Below are positions 44,410 through 53,555 of a stretch of DNA of 64,000 nucleotides, one piece after another. The stretch is taken from contig NZ_GL586311.1 in the NCBI RefSeq assembly GCF_000184945.1, positions 1,838,598-1,902,597 on the forward strand, given 5' to 3'. The DNA is from Segatella buccae ATCC 33574. GTDB taxonomy: Bacteria; Bacteroidota; Bacteroidia; Bacteroidales; Bacteroidaceae. The translations under genes were made by a program, and so were the position numbers. The notes under the pieces are model-generated. The model was not told the origin of the DNA and did not search any database. It saw only the letters and a list, made by a program, of their open reading frames with translations. The stretch's first letter is position 1; each line of letters begins with the position of its first letter.

Positions 44410-45334
44410 TATTGAATTCAAAATCTAATTTATCTACTTTTTCTTGTTTATACTTCTTGGTGTTTGGCTTCATGTCCCGTGTGACCCACACGTTTGCTCC
44501 GATCACGCATCCCTTGCCTATTGTGATGCGTCCGAGCACAGTGGCATTGGCGTAAATCACCACATCGTCTTCGATGATCGGGTGTCGAGCTATGCCTTTG
44601 ATGGGGTTGCCGTCTTTGTCGAGGGGGAAACTTTTGGCCCCCAGCGTCACTCCCTGATAGAGTTTCACGTTGTTGCCTATGATGCAGGTGGCTCCGATCA
44701 CCACTCCCGTTCCGTGGTCAATGGTGAAATGGCTGCCTATCTGTGCATCGGGATGGATGTCGATGCCGGTCTCCGAATGGGCTAATTCCGTCATGAGCCG
44801 CGGTATGAGCGGCACTCCCAATATCGACAGCTCGTGGGCGACGCGATAGTTGGCCAAGGCTTTAATGACCGGATAGCAGGCGATGATCTCACCGATGCTC
44901 TTGGCTGCGGGGTCACCCTCGAAGGCTGCTTCCACGTCGGTAGCCAGTATTTTGCGTAGTTTTGGGAATGTGTTGATGGCTTGGGCCGCCATGATGCTTG
45001 CTCTCGCACGGGCCATGGACAGCTCTTGTGTGGTCTCTTCCTCACACTCGTTGGTAAAGCACAGGCCTGCCAGAATCTGCTCACTCAACCGGGCGTAGAG
45101 CTTCTCCAGCCTCACGCCTATGTGATATTTGATGGTGCTGATGTTGACCGATGAGTTTCCGAAATATCCGGGGAAAAGGATGGAACGCGACAAGTCGATG
45201 ATTTCTTCGAGCGCCTTGCCCGAAGGGAGGGGATTCCCGTCACGGTGTTGATGGAAAAGGCCTTTAAGTGACTGAAGGCAAGAGAGTTCTTCAACCGTTT
45301 CCGTCAACTGATGAGTCAATGTGGTCTTACTCAT
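44393..45334 (-). CDS. cysE: Serine O-acetyltransferase
   Basis: 313 residues. It transfers acetyl from acetyl-CoA to serine for cysteine synthesis. The N-terminal helical part (about 1-180) is of the longer, EpsC/SAT type common in Bacteroidales; the C-terminal left-handed beta helix shows the marks GIDIHPDAQIGSHFTIDHGTG, VVIGATCIIGNNVKLYQGVT and the late HPIIEDDVVIYANATVLG with hexapeptide rhythm. The active-site His/Asp (HPD and DHG) are present. A TATCTTTG box at 45360-45367 lies only 26 bases before the ATG, in the short gap behind the large activase-like gene. It leads a minus-strand run with the methyltransferase, peptidase and purD. Confidence 0.9.
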   Translation of the reverse strand: MSKTTLTHQLTETVEELSCLQSLKGLFHQHRDGNPLPSGKALEEIIDLSRSILFPGYFGNSSVNISTIKYHIGVRLEKLYARLSEQILAGLCFTNECEEETTQELSMARARASIMAAQAINTFPKLRKILATDVEAAFEGDPAAKSIGEIIACYPVIKALANYRVAHELSILGVPLIPRLMTELAHSETGIDIHPDAQIGSHFTIDHGTGVVIGATCIIGNNVKLYQGVTLGAKSFPLDKDGNPIKGIARHPIIEDDVVIYANATVLGRITIGKGCVIGANVWVTRDMKPNTKKYKQEKVDKLDFEFNNGTGI

Positions 45335-45359
45335 TTTATTGTCTCAATAAATTCCGGTG

Positions 45360-45367
45360 CAAAGATA
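45360..45367 (-). promoter_or_regulatory. -7 box of cysE
   Basis: TATCTTTG on the minus strand, 26 bases before the cysE ATG. Its -33 region would lie inside the 3' end of the activase-like gene. Confidence 0.6.
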
Positions 45368-45380
45368 CTTATTTTTTTGC

Positions 45381-48300
45381 TTATACTGCTATGGAGTCTA
45401 AAAAAAGTAGCAGTCGGTTGGTGACATTTACCGCACTCACTCCCGAATCGAAGTCCAACGACACAAGGTTGAGCTCGGGAAACTTTTCGTGTAATCGCTT
45501 TTCGATGCCTTTCGACACCACGTGGTTGGCGATGCACCCGAAAGGTTGCAGGGATATGACATTGGTGATGCCGTCCCGCAGATAGCCTATGATGTCGGCC
45601 GGCAGGAGCCAGCCTTCTCCAAATTGTGCTGCCAGCGACACGATGCCGTCCACTTCCTTGGCATCGTCATAGATGTTGGAGAACGGGCGGAAGTAGCGGA
45701 ACTTCCCGGCGGCTTTGTTGATTCGTCTGATTCTTGTGCCGATGAGGGTCTGATAGGCACCTCTGACAACGAAGTCGGGAACGTGCGAGCAGCTCAGTCG
45801 CAGGTGTTTCTGTACTTCCACATTGACAAATTCTTGCAGGAAGAAGGGGGCCAACAGGGGAGGAACTACCTCTATGCCTTTGGAGATGATGTATTTTTCA
45901 AGAAACTGGTGTGAGAACGGGTTGAATTTTAAGAATATCTCTCCCACAATGCCCACCTGCGGTATCTCTTTGTCGGTGGCTGCGTTGTTAAATTCTTCAG
46001 CGGCCTGCGCTATCAGTCTCACCAGCCCCTTTGCGTCGTTGCGCAAGATGGGGCCGTCAACGGCTTCCATGTATTTGTTGCGCAAGGCAAGGGCCAGGCC
46101 CGGTTGTCGTTCTCTGACGATAGTGGCATGGTACATCTCCGATATGGCATCACCGTAGAGGATGGCTGTGACGATGATGTTGGAGTATTTCAACCAAGGC
46201 ACCTTGAATCCTTCCTGCTCGTTTCCCTCTCCGGCTGTAGCCGTCACGCCGAGTGTGAGCAAAGGCACTTCCCGGAATCCGTTGGCCACCATTGCCCGCT
46301 TGATGAGTCCGGCATAGCTGGTGGCCCGGCATTGGCCTCCCGTCTGGCTCATCACCACGGCCGTGTTGTTCAAGTCATACTTTCCGCTTTGCAGGGCTTT
46401 GATGATGTCGCCGATGATGAGCGTGGCCGGATAGCATATTTCGTTGTTGGCATATTTCAAACCGAGTTCCGCACTCTTCTCGTCGCTCATGGGAAGCACT
46501 TCCACATCGTAGCCGATGAGTTTCAACACCGGGTGGATGATGGGCGTGAGGTATTCCGTCATGTAGGGGGCGAGTATTTTGCGCCCGGCATCCCGAGTAC
46601 GGAAAGTCCGGGTCTGTTCAAGTCTTGCCGTTTCCTGCCTTTGAGCGGTCCTCATCTTGTTGTTGAGGCTTTCCACAAGCGAGCGCACACGCAGTTTCAA
46701 ACTGCCTATGTTGCTCACGTCGTCTATCTTCAGCAGTGTGAAAGGTTTGCTGTGTCTTTGCAGGATGTCCCTCACCTCATCTTGGATGAAAGCGTCGGGG
46801 CCGCACCCGAACGAGGTCATTTCCACAAAATGCAGCCGGTCGTCTTGGTCGGCCGCCCATTGTCCGCTTTTGATAATGCGATTCATGAACGCCCATTGCT
46901 TCACGAGATAGGTGTCTCCGGCACTTGTTTCCGTGTTTCCCCTTACGATGTCGTCGCTAATCACATCTACGCCCAGTGAGGCAATCATTTCCGACAGTTT
47001 GTGTTGTATGAGTGGATCGGTGTGGTAGGGCCTTCCCGCCAGCAGGAGTGTCAGCCGTCCCGCTTTTCGTCCGCTCTCGTATATGTCTTCTGCTTTTTGT
47101 CTGATTTGCCGTGCAAACTCATTCTGTGCCATGAGGGCTTGGGCAAGAGCTTCTTTGGCCTTCTTTTCCTTTACGCCCAGTGTCTTCAGGTAATCCACAA
47201 TCTGCCTGCCCAACAGCCGTTGGTTGGCAAAGTTGATGACCGGCGTGTCGAGCGGTTTGTCAAGTGTCATGGCACTTTTGATGACATCCGAGTAGCCCGA
47301 CACGATGGGGCAGTTGAATGAGTTGAGTGTCCGTTTCGCGTCATCGTTGCGTTCATACACCACGTAGGGCATGAGAATCCTCGACACCTGCGGATTGCCG
47401 TTCAGTTCGGCTATATGGGCATGTACGAGCTTGGCCGGGAAGCAGATATTATCAGACATCACCGAATTTAAGGCTTCTTCGTAGCGGAAAAAGGTGGATT
47501 CGGATGACAGTTGCACGGTAAACCCGGATGCCGTGAGCAGTTTGTTCCAAAAAGGGTAGTCCTCATACATGTTCAGCACGCGCGGCAGCCCGATAGTTTG
47601 CGGTTGTTTAGTGGCTGCGTTTCCCGACTCCGGGTCATCCGGTAGGGTGGGGCGGTCAAACAGCAGACGGTATTTGTAGGTGTAGATGTTTTCTCCCTTG
47701 ATGTCATGCCCGCCTTTGTTATTATACACCCGTTCGCACTTGTTGCCCGAGTAGAACTTGTTGCCCCCGGCAAACGTGTATCTCGATACGAGGCAGTGGT
47801 TTTCGCAGCCTTTGCACTGCATCTGCCGAGTCTCAAACGAGGCCACGGCCAGCAGTTCATCAATGGTGCGCCCACTCTTTTGTTCTTCTTGTTGGTCCTG
47901 TCCGTTTATGATTCCTGTCAGGCTGTGCAGGGCACAACCATAGGCCCCCATCAGTTCTGGCATGTTGCTGCGTGCCACTTCATTGCCCGTGAGCAGTTCG
48001 AAAGCCCTCACCACCGCATCGTTGCGCATGGTGCCTCCCTGCACGACTATTTTCTTGCCCAGGCTGTCGTTGCCATGTAGTTTCAGCACTTTGTAGAGAC
48101 AGTTTTTGACTACCGAATAGGCTATGCCGGCCGAGATGTCGGCCACGGTGGCTCCTTCGCGCAACACTTGTTTCACTTTTGAGTTCATGAACACCGTGCA
48201 GCGTGTGCCCAAGTCGCAAGGTGCGCCGGCCGTACATGCCAGTCGGGCGAAGTCGGCCACCTGATAGCCTAAGTTGTTGGCAAAAGTTTGGATGAATGTT

Positions 48301-49736
48301 CCGCATCCCGACGAACAGGCTTCGTTCAGTTCCATTCTCACCACAGCCCCGTTTTCCACGAATATGGCCTTCATGTCTTGTCCGCCGATATCGAGAATGA
48401 ATGAGACATCGGGCATCAGCGAAGCCGCCGCCCTATAGTGGGCCATCGTCTCGATGATGCCCTCATCGAGGTTGAAGGCAGTCTTGATGAGTTCCTCGCC
48501 ATAGCCCGTGGTGCAGGCCCCGACCACTTCGAGTTCGGCCCCGGCGTGTGAAGCCTCCTCCTGTAGGGCTTTCAGGCCGTCTTTCACCGCCCCAATCGGG
48601 TTGCCCAGATTGAGCCGGTAGTTGGTAAACACGATATCGGGTACCGGTACGTCTTTCCTGTTTTCGGAGGGATTCGGCTTGGAAGAAGGCACCCTTACAG
48701 CGACAATCTTGGTTGTCGTCGATCCCGAGTCAATGCCGATGACCACCCGTTGCCTGCCCTTGTCGAAGTGACAAACCGCTGTGGCAAAGTGTTTTTTGAC
48801 ATTAAGCCACTGCCGGTGCTCTTCTTCGTGCTTGAAGAGGGGTGGCAGGTTGGAGGTAAAGACGGTGGCATCCGCTTCTTTGTGTCGGGCACGTTGGATG
48901 AGTTCACCCAGTCTGACGGGGGCTTTTCCTTCTTTCGCCCACTTGTCTTGGTTCTCTCCACTCTTGATGGCGCAGCCTATCGCCGGAATGAGGTTGCTCC
49001 TTTCCGACACGATGAAGTCTTTGTCACTCAGGTGCAGGTAGTCGGCGAAGGCTTTTCGTAGTGCCGGAAGAAATGTCAGCGGCCCGCCACACAGCAGAAT
49101 GGGTGTTCCGAAGTCGCAGCCATGACTCAGCGTAACGATGGTCTGCACGGCTATGGAGTGGAAGATGCTGGCCGCGATGTCTTCTTCCGGAAGGTTTCGG
49201 GACATGAGATTTTGGATGTCGGTTTTGGCAAACACTCCGCAGCGGGCGGCCATCGGATAGAGGTGTTTGGCTTTCAGTGCCTTGACACTCATCTCTTGGT
49301 TATCGATGCCCATGAGCACACTCATCTGGTCAAGAAAGGCTCCGGTGCCTCCGGCGCAGTTGCCGTTCATCCGCAGTTCCATGTTGCGCCCGTTGAAGAA
49401 GACCACCTTTGCGTCTTCGCCACCGATGTCAATGAGTTCCTTGGCCTCTGGGTGCATGGTCTTGGCATAGACAGAGGCCGCCACCACCTCCTGCACGAAG
49501 TCGGCCCGAAGCGTCTCAGCCGTACTCATGCCCACAGAGCCTGTCACGCATATCGACACCTCGGCATCGCCAATAAGCCTGAAAAGCTCTTGGAAATAGT
49601 CGTCTACCAGTTGGCTGACATGTGCGTTGTGGCGTTCGTATCTCGAATGAATGATGTTGTTTGTTCCGTCAAGGACGGCCATCTTGGCAGTCGTGCTGCC
49701 AACGTCAAGGCCTATCCTATATATGTGCCTGTCCAT
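45381..49736 (-). CDS. Giant acyl-CoA dehydratase activase-like protein (BcrAD/BadFG x2 + DUF2229)
   Basis: 1451 residues without signal peptide. Two ASKHA ATPase domains of the BcrAD_BadFG activase type come first: about 5-265 (RIGLDVGSTTAKMAVLDG, GNCAGGTGAFLDQM) and about 335-610 (VIGIDSGSTTTKIVAV, EACSSGCGTFIQTFA). Each contains the Cys that in HgdC-type activases helps hold a [4Fe-4S] cluster. A Cys-rich segment (QCKGCENHC, about 650) and a DUF2229/HgdB-like half (about 690-1400, CFPAKLVHAH, CYPATLIIGD) follow. HgdC activators feed one high-energy electron to 2-hydroxyacyl-CoA dehydratases; this fused form is widespread in anaerobes but its substrate is unknown. TAATTTTG at 49758-49765 makes ATG 49736 the right start. 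Confidence 0.85.
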   Translation of the reverse strand: MDRHIYRIGLDVGSTTAKMAVLDGTNNIIHSRYERHNAHVSQLVDDYFQELFRLIGDAEVSICVTGSVGMSTAETLRADFVQEVVAASVYAKTMHPEAKELIDIGGEDAKVVFFNGRNMELRMNGNCAGGTGAFLDQMSVLMGIDNQEMSVKALKAKHLYPMAARCGVFAKTDIQNLMSRNLPEEDIAASIFHSIAVQTIVTLSHGCDFGTPILLCGGPLTFLPALRKAFADYLHLSDKDFIVSERSNLIPAIGCAIKSGENQDKWAKEGKAPVRLGELIQRARHKEADATVFTSNLPPLFKHEEEHRQWLNVKKHFATAVCHFDKGRQRVVIGIDSGSTTTKIVAVRVPSSKPNPSENRKDVPVPDIVFTNYRLNLGNPIGAVKDGLKALQEEASHAGAELEVVGACTTGYGEELIKTAFNLDEGIIETMAHYRAAASLMPDVSFILDIGGQDMKAIFVENGAVVRMELNEACSSGCGTFIQTFANNLGYQVADFARLACTAGAPCDLGTRCTVFMNSKVKQVLREGATVADISAGIAYSVVKNCLYKVLKLHGNDSLGKKIVVQGGTMRNDAVVRAFELLTGNEVARSNMPELMGAYGCALHSLTGIINGQDQQEEQKSGRTIDELLAVASFETRQMQCKGCENHCLVSRYTFAGGNKFYSGNKCERVYNNKGGHDIKGENIYTYKYRLLFDRPTLPDDPESGNAATKQPQTIGLPRVLNMYEDYPFWNKLLTASGFTVQLSSESTFFRYEEALNSVMSDNICFPAKLVHAHIAELNGNPQVSRILMPYVVYERNDDAKRTLNSFNCPIVSGYSDVIKSAMTLDKPLDTPVINFANQRLLGRQIVDYLKTLGVKEKKAKEALAQALMAQNEFARQIRQKAEDIYESGRKAGRLTLLLAGRPYHTDPLIQHKLSEMIASLGVDVISDDIVRGNTETSAGDTYLVKQWAFMNRIIKSGQWAADQDDRLHFVEMTSFGCGPDAFIQDEVRDILQRHSKPFTLLKIDDVSNIGSLKLRVRSLVESLNNKMRTAQRQETARLEQTRTFRTRDAGRKILAPYMTEYLTPIIHPVLKLIGYDVEVLPMSDEKSAELGLKYANNEICYPATLIIGDIIKALQSGKYDLNNTAVVMSQTGGQCRATSYAGLIKRAMVANGFREVPLLTLGVTATAGEGNEQEGFKVPWLKYSNIIVTAILYGDAISEMYHATIVRERQPGLALALRNKYMEAVDGPILRNDAKGLVRLIAQAAEEFNNAATDKEIPQVGIVGEIFLKFNPFSHQFLEKYIISKGIEVVPPLLAPFFLQEFVNVEVQKHLRLSCSHVPDFVVRGAYQTLIGTRIRRINKAAGKFRYFRPFSNIYDDAKEVDGIVSLAAQFGEGWLLPADIIGYLRDGITNVISLQPFGCIANHVVSKGIEKRLHEKFPELNLVSLDFDSGVSAVNVTNRLLLFLDSIAV

Positions 49737-49757
49737 ACATCTCTGAATTGTATGATG

Positions 49758-49765
49758 CAAAATTA
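49758..49765 (-). promoter_or_regulatory. -7 box of the activase-like gene
   Basis: TAATTTTG on the minus strand. It rules out the in-frame start at 49760, which would lie inside it. Confidence 0.5.
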
Positions 49766-49960
49766 CAACTAAATTGCGAGAATGAAAAATATTCCCGACT
49801 AATTTAACGTGTGTCCGACAATTTCAAAATATGGAAAGCAGGGAGCACTGCCTACGAAACTGATGGCGATGTTTGATAACTGATTTGCATTCTCAACCCA
49901 CTGTGGTCTCTATGTCTCAAAATCGCTTGCAGTTTTTCTGGTAGAATACTTGTCGTAAGA

Positions 49961-50662
49961 TTAAGAAATGGAAAACATTTTCAATTCTTTTTTATTGTCC
50001 TGATTATAAGGGACAAGTTTGATCTGACCGCTTTCGTATTCGGCTAAAAATATCTCAGAGGCGGAATTATATCCTGCTTTTTGCAGCTCTTTCAGCAACC
50101 ATTCTTCTGTTTTGTCGACATCTTCAAGCACGCTGCTCTGAATAATGCCATCGGTGATGATGGGATATTTCGGGTTTTCTTCACCTGTAAGTACAATGAT
50201 AAGTTCGCCATTCTGTTCGAATACGGCTCTCTTCACGTCCCTTATATGATATACTCCCTCTCTACGCAGTTTGAAGGCTATTTCATTTGCCGTGATTTTG
50301 GTCTTTTTGCAGGCCTCTATATCTATTTTTCCATGGTTAATGATAATAATAGGTGTTCCGTCTACAAATCTTCTGAAAGCGTGGCTTTTAGTTTTTAGCT
50401 TACGCAGTCCGATGATGAGGAAAGCCCAGATGGCCAGAACTATGGCGAAATGGAAAATGGTGACGGAAGGGCTATAGATGACTCCACCGATAATGCCGCC
50501 CAATACATAATTCTGCACCTGATCCATGGCTGAGCTGGGAGCAAGATTACCTTTGCCGGATCTGTTGATGATCAAGACAAGTGAAAGCAGTCCCAAAAGC
50601 AATTTTAGAAAAACATTCAGATAGAAAATCTCTTCGGATTCGAAATAAGAAATAACAGACAT
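49961..50662 (-). CDS. DUF421 membrane protein
   Basis: 233 residues. Three hydrophobic helices at the N-terminus (about 14-35, 50-68, 70-88), with NRSGKGNLAPSSAMDQVQNYVLGGIIGG typical of DUF421 (YetF-like), followed by a soluble part with GTPIIIINHGKIDIEACKK and ELIIVLTGEENPKYPIITDG. The role of the family is uncertain. The start at 50662 (MSVISYFE) is chosen because the upstream extension has no family similarity. The gene follows a DUF481-like gene by 34 bases, probably in one transcript. Confidence 0.85.
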   Translation of the reverse strand: MSVISYFESEEIFYLNVFLKLLLGLLSLVLIINRSGKGNLAPSSAMDQVQNYVLGGIIGGVIYSPSVTIFHFAIVLAIWAFLIIGLRKLKTKSHAFRRFVDGTPIIIINHGKIDIEACKKTKITANEIAFKLRREGVYHIRDVKRAVFEQNGELIIVLTGEENPKYPIITDGIIQSSVLEDVDKTEEWLLKELQKAGYNSASEIFLAEYESGQIKLVPYNQDNKKELKMFSIS

Positions 50663-50696
50663 GTAAAATATGTGGTGGTAAATAATTTGTCTTTTG

Positions 50697-51479
50697 TTAG
50701 AACGAAAGGTCGATGCCCGCATCGACGGTATTATAATCTTTTCTTACGGGTACAATAGGGGAAGTGTCGTAGATGAGACGATAGGTTCCGCGTATTCCGA
50801 TCGTAGGCGTGATATTGTATTTGAGATCAACGGCTCCTCCGAAACGGGCTTTCTTAAAATAACTGTCGGGCTTTGCCTGATGGATGGCAGTAGTTGTAAG
50901 AGCCCAGTGATCGCCCAATCGATGTCTAAAGCTGACTGACAGATGGCTTTTGACACTACGGCTATAGGCGTATGGTTCTGCAATGTTGTCGGTAGATGGG
51001 TTTTCCCACTTTTCGAACTCGAAGAACACCCCGACTGTAGCAAACATGAGACAGTTTTCGCTGTTCACTAACCGATAACGTGATTGCAAACCGGTGGAAA
51101 TTTTATAGGTCATCCCTCTACTTCCTGCCCATTGCGATTCAACATAAGGATAGACTTCGAAGGCATGATGCAACAAATAGCGGTATTCGGCGTGTACGTA
51201 TCCTCCACTTACGGTTATTTTTTTACCATAAGTTGAAAATTCGAGTTTGTTGATCAGGTTTATCACTCGGTTGTGTTTTATCAACAGATTGAGATTGGCG
51301 GTGTTTTTGAGGGTGAGCACATTCTCCTTTTCGGTCTTGAAATCCAGTACAGGTAAGAGCGAACCCTGTATGGTTTTGGTGCTGTCTATGTCCATAGTGA
51401 GATTCTCGGAAAAGAGCATTTGCGAATACATCGGAAACGGGGCCGACAATATCAACAGTATGTAAAGTAATCGTCTCAT
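50697..51479 (-). CDS. Outer-membrane beta-barrel protein, DUF481-like
   Basis: 260 residues. Signal peptide MRRLLYILLILSAPFPMYSQ, then alternating hydrophobic/polar beta strands and an aromatic C-terminus (VDAGIDLSF) as in outer-membrane barrels. Segments such as LTLKNTANLNLLIKHNRVINLINKLEFSTYGKK and the regular Tyr-rich strands resemble DUF481/YdiY-type proteins, which are small barrels of unclear purpose. DUF3316-like annotation is possible. It precedes the DUF421 gene in the same transcript; its upstream region is a 561-base gap. Confidence 0.65.
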   Translation of the reverse strand: MRRLLYILLILSAPFPMYSQMLFSENLTMDIDSTKTIQGSLLPVLDFKTEKENVLTLKNTANLNLLIKHNRVINLINKLEFSTYGKKITVSGGYVHAEYRYLLHHAFEVYPYVESQWAGSRGMTYKISTGLQSRYRLVNSENCLMFATVGVFFEFEKWENPSTDNIAEPYAYSRSVKSHLSVSFRHRLGDHWALTTTAIHQAKPDSYFKKARFGGAVDLKYNITPTIGIRGTYRLIYDTSPIVPVRKDYNTVDAGIDLSF

Positions 51480-51740
51480 TGTTTATTTATCAATCATTTG
51501 TTAATTAAAGCACAAAGGGAATATGGTCTTTGTTAATGTCTCACACTTTATAAATGCTGCAAAGATAATTGAAATGTTTTACTTTACCAAGTCTAAATTC
51601 TGAAAATATTACCAAGCAGCAATGTTTACGATGCAAGAACTCTGCCAACGGGCAAGTGTAATATCCGAATAAGATGTTGCGTGCACAATAAGTTGACAGT
51701 TTACTAAAACTGTTCCGGGCTTGGTGCGAGGCTGTCGAAC

Positions 51741-51830
51741 GCCCCGTGCATGGCCCGTGAACCACTTGTGCAAGAGCTTTGCACGGGGCGTGCAGAGCCC
51801 TTGCACCGGGCCGGGGGGGCGCTCAACGCT
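51741..51830. repeat. Nested palindromic GC island
   Basis: GCCCCGTGCA (51741-51750) pairs with TGCACGGGGC (51780-51789). GGCCCG (51752-51757) pairs with CGGGCC (51808-51813). GTGCAA...TTGCAC occurs at 51768-51784 and GTGCA-GAGCCCTTGCAC at 51790-51806. Alternative pairings compete for the same arms. The motif family TGCA with flanking CCC/GGG is repeated about six times in 80 bases. Confidence 0.6.
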
Positions 51831-51969
51831 TTTCTCATCGAGGCCGGAATTGCCGTTAATATCAGTCTCACAGTCGTTTCATTGTTACGGAGGGGCAAGC
51901 TGGCGGTGTTCCTTTAGCGAAGGCAATTCTACCAAACGGTGTATTTAAAACTAAAAAACACTAAAAGGT

Positions 51970-52000
51970 TTTGTGCTTTTACATTTATTGACTATATTTG
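51970..52000 (+). promoter_or_regulatory. Promoter of inositol-phosphate synthase
   Basis: TTTG (51970-51973), 19-base spacer, TATATTTG (51993-52000). Leader of about 35 bases to ATG 52041; this rules out the long in-frame extension starting at 51939. Confidence 0.65.
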
Positions 52001-52040
52001 CCTGCAGATTTATGACTCTGAAAAACTTAATGAGAAGTTT

Positions 52041-53348
52041 ATGGAACGAACAAACGTGAAGCCCGCTGAGGGCAAGTTGGGAATTATGGTCGTGGGCTGT
52101 GGTGCTGTTGCCACGACTTTCATGACAGGTGTATTGATGGCCCGCAAGGGACTGGCCAAACCCGTGGGTTCGATGACACAGTATGACAAGATACGGGTGG
52201 GCAAAGGTGACAACAAGAAGTATTTGTCCTATGCTGACATTGTGCCGTTGGCCAAACTGGACGATATCGTTTTCGGCACATGGGATGTTTATCCCCAAAA
52301 CGCCTATCAGGCAGCGATGTATGCAGAGGTGCTGCAAGAGAAAGACATCAACCCCGTGCGTGACGAACTGGAGAAAATCGTGCCTCTCAAGGCCGCTTTC
52401 GACAAGAATTATGCCAAGCGCCTTGACGGTGACAACGTGAAAGACTGCAAGACGCGTTGGGAAATGGTGGAGGAACTGCGCCGGGATATGCGTCGGTTTA
52501 AGGAGGAAAACGGCTGCGCGCGCATCGTGGTCATCTGGGCGGCTTCCACGGAAATTTATGTGCCCGTAGACGAGCGGGTGCATGGTACGCTGGCTGCGCT
52601 TGAGGCTGCCATGAAGGCCGACGACCGCGAGCATGTGGCTCCGTCGATGTGCTATGCATACGCGGCTCTGAAAGAGGGTGCTCCCTTCATCATGGGTGCC
52701 CCCAACACCACAGTCGACATTCCGGCTATGTGGGAACTGGCCGAACAAACCCGTATGCCCATTTCCGGCAAAGACTTCAAGACGGGGCAGACACTGGTCA
52801 AGTCGGGTTTTGCGCCCATCATCGGCACCCGCTGTCTGGGGCTGAACGGTTGGTTCTCTACCAACATCCTCGGCAACCGTGACGGACTGGTGCTCGATGA
52901 GCCGGCCAACTTCCACACCAAGGAGGTGAGCAAGCTCTCTACGCTCGAAACCATCTTGAAGAAAGAGGACCAGCCCGACCTGTATGGGGACATCTATCAC
53001 AAGGTGCGCATCAATTACTATCCGCCCCGCAACGACAACAAGGAGGGTTGGGACAATATTGACATTTTCGGATGGATGGGCTATCCCATGCAAATCAAGA
53101 TCAACTTCCTTTGCCGTGACTCCATTCTTGCCGCTCCGTTGTTGCTTGACCTCACGTTGCTTAGCGACCTTGCGGCGCGTGCCGGCCGTTATGGCATACA
53201 GCGGTTCCTGAGTTTCTTCCTCAAGAGTCCGATGCACGACTACACGCAGGGCGAGGAGCCGGTGAACAATCTCTATCAGCAATACACGATGCTCAAGAAT
53301 GCGATTCGTGAGATGGGAGGCTATGAGCCCGATGAAGAGATAGATTGA
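52041..53348 (+). CDS. ino1: Myo-inositol-1-phosphate synthase
   Basis: 435 residues. It isomerises glucose-6-phosphate to inositol-3-phosphate with NAD. The dinucleotide-binding VVGCGAVATTFMTGV lies near the N-terminus; later VIWAASTEIYVPVDE, MGAPNTTVDIPAMWELA, SGKDFKTGQTLVKSGFAP and the FLSFFLKSPMHDYTQGE tail fit bacterial MIPS. In Bacteroides thetaiotaomicron the homologue belongs to the inositol-lipid cluster BT1522-BT1526. Here it faces the remaining genes of that cluster and shares a terminator with them instead of being in the same operon. Symbol used by analogy. Cytoplasmic. The promoter decides ATG 52041. Confidence 0.92.
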   Translation: MERTNVKPAEGKLGIMVVGCGAVATTFMTGVLMARKGLAKPVGSMTQYDKIRVGKGDNKKYLSYADIVPLAKLDDIVFGTWDVYPQNAYQAAMYAEVLQEKDINPVRDELEKIVPLKAAFDKNYAKRLDGDNVKDCKTRWEMVEELRRDMRRFKEENGCARIVVIWAASTEIYVPVDERVHGTLAALEAAMKADDREHVAPSMCYAYAALKEGAPFIMGAPNTTVDIPAMWELAEQTRMPISGKDFKTGQTLVKSGFAPIIGTRCLGLNGWFSTNILGNRDGLVLDEPANFHTKEVSKLSTLETILKKEDQPDLYGDIYHKVRINYYPPRNDNKEGWDNIDIFGWMGYPMQIKINFLCRDSILAAPLLLDLTLLSDLAARAGRYGIQRFLSFFLKSPMHDYTQGEEPVNNLYQQYTMLKNAIREMGGYEPDEEID

Positions 53349-53394
53349 TGGTTGGAAGCCGGCAGTACGGCTTTCAACGACGGTATATATACGA

Positions 53395-53454
53395 AAGAAA
53401 CCCTTTCGCTCGTGCCCCATTTGTCGGGGTCATGAGAGAGCGAAAGGGTTTCTT
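53395..53454. terminator. Bidirectional terminator of the inositol cluster
   Basis: A 17-base perfect stem, arms AAGAAACCCTTTCGCTC (53395-53411) and its complement (53438-53454), with an inner CCCC/GGGG stem. A-rich left, TCTTTT right. It ends ino1 and the convergent minus-strand operon. Confidence 0.85.
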
Positions 53455-53555
53455 TTGCATTTTTTGGGGGCGGTTCTCGGGAATGGAGAAAGTCCGCTAA
53501 AGTGTCGGGAAGGGGAGATATGTGTGGCGTGGCCTGCCCGTCTGACAGTGTCTTT

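Larger units (their letters stand above)
51480..52040. other. Divergent intergenic region with GC-rich palindromes (561 bp)
   Basis: Contains a GC-rich, palindromic island (51741-51830) in otherwise AT-rich DNA, and the promoter of inositol-phosphate synthase (51970-52000). Small frames crossing the island show no coding character. Confidence 0.6.

Noticed and set aside
51951-53420. A 489-residue minus-strand frame opposite inositol-phosphate synthase
   Set aside because: Shadow of the third-position G/C bias of ino1; it crosses the ino1 promoter and terminator and contains no recognisable motif.
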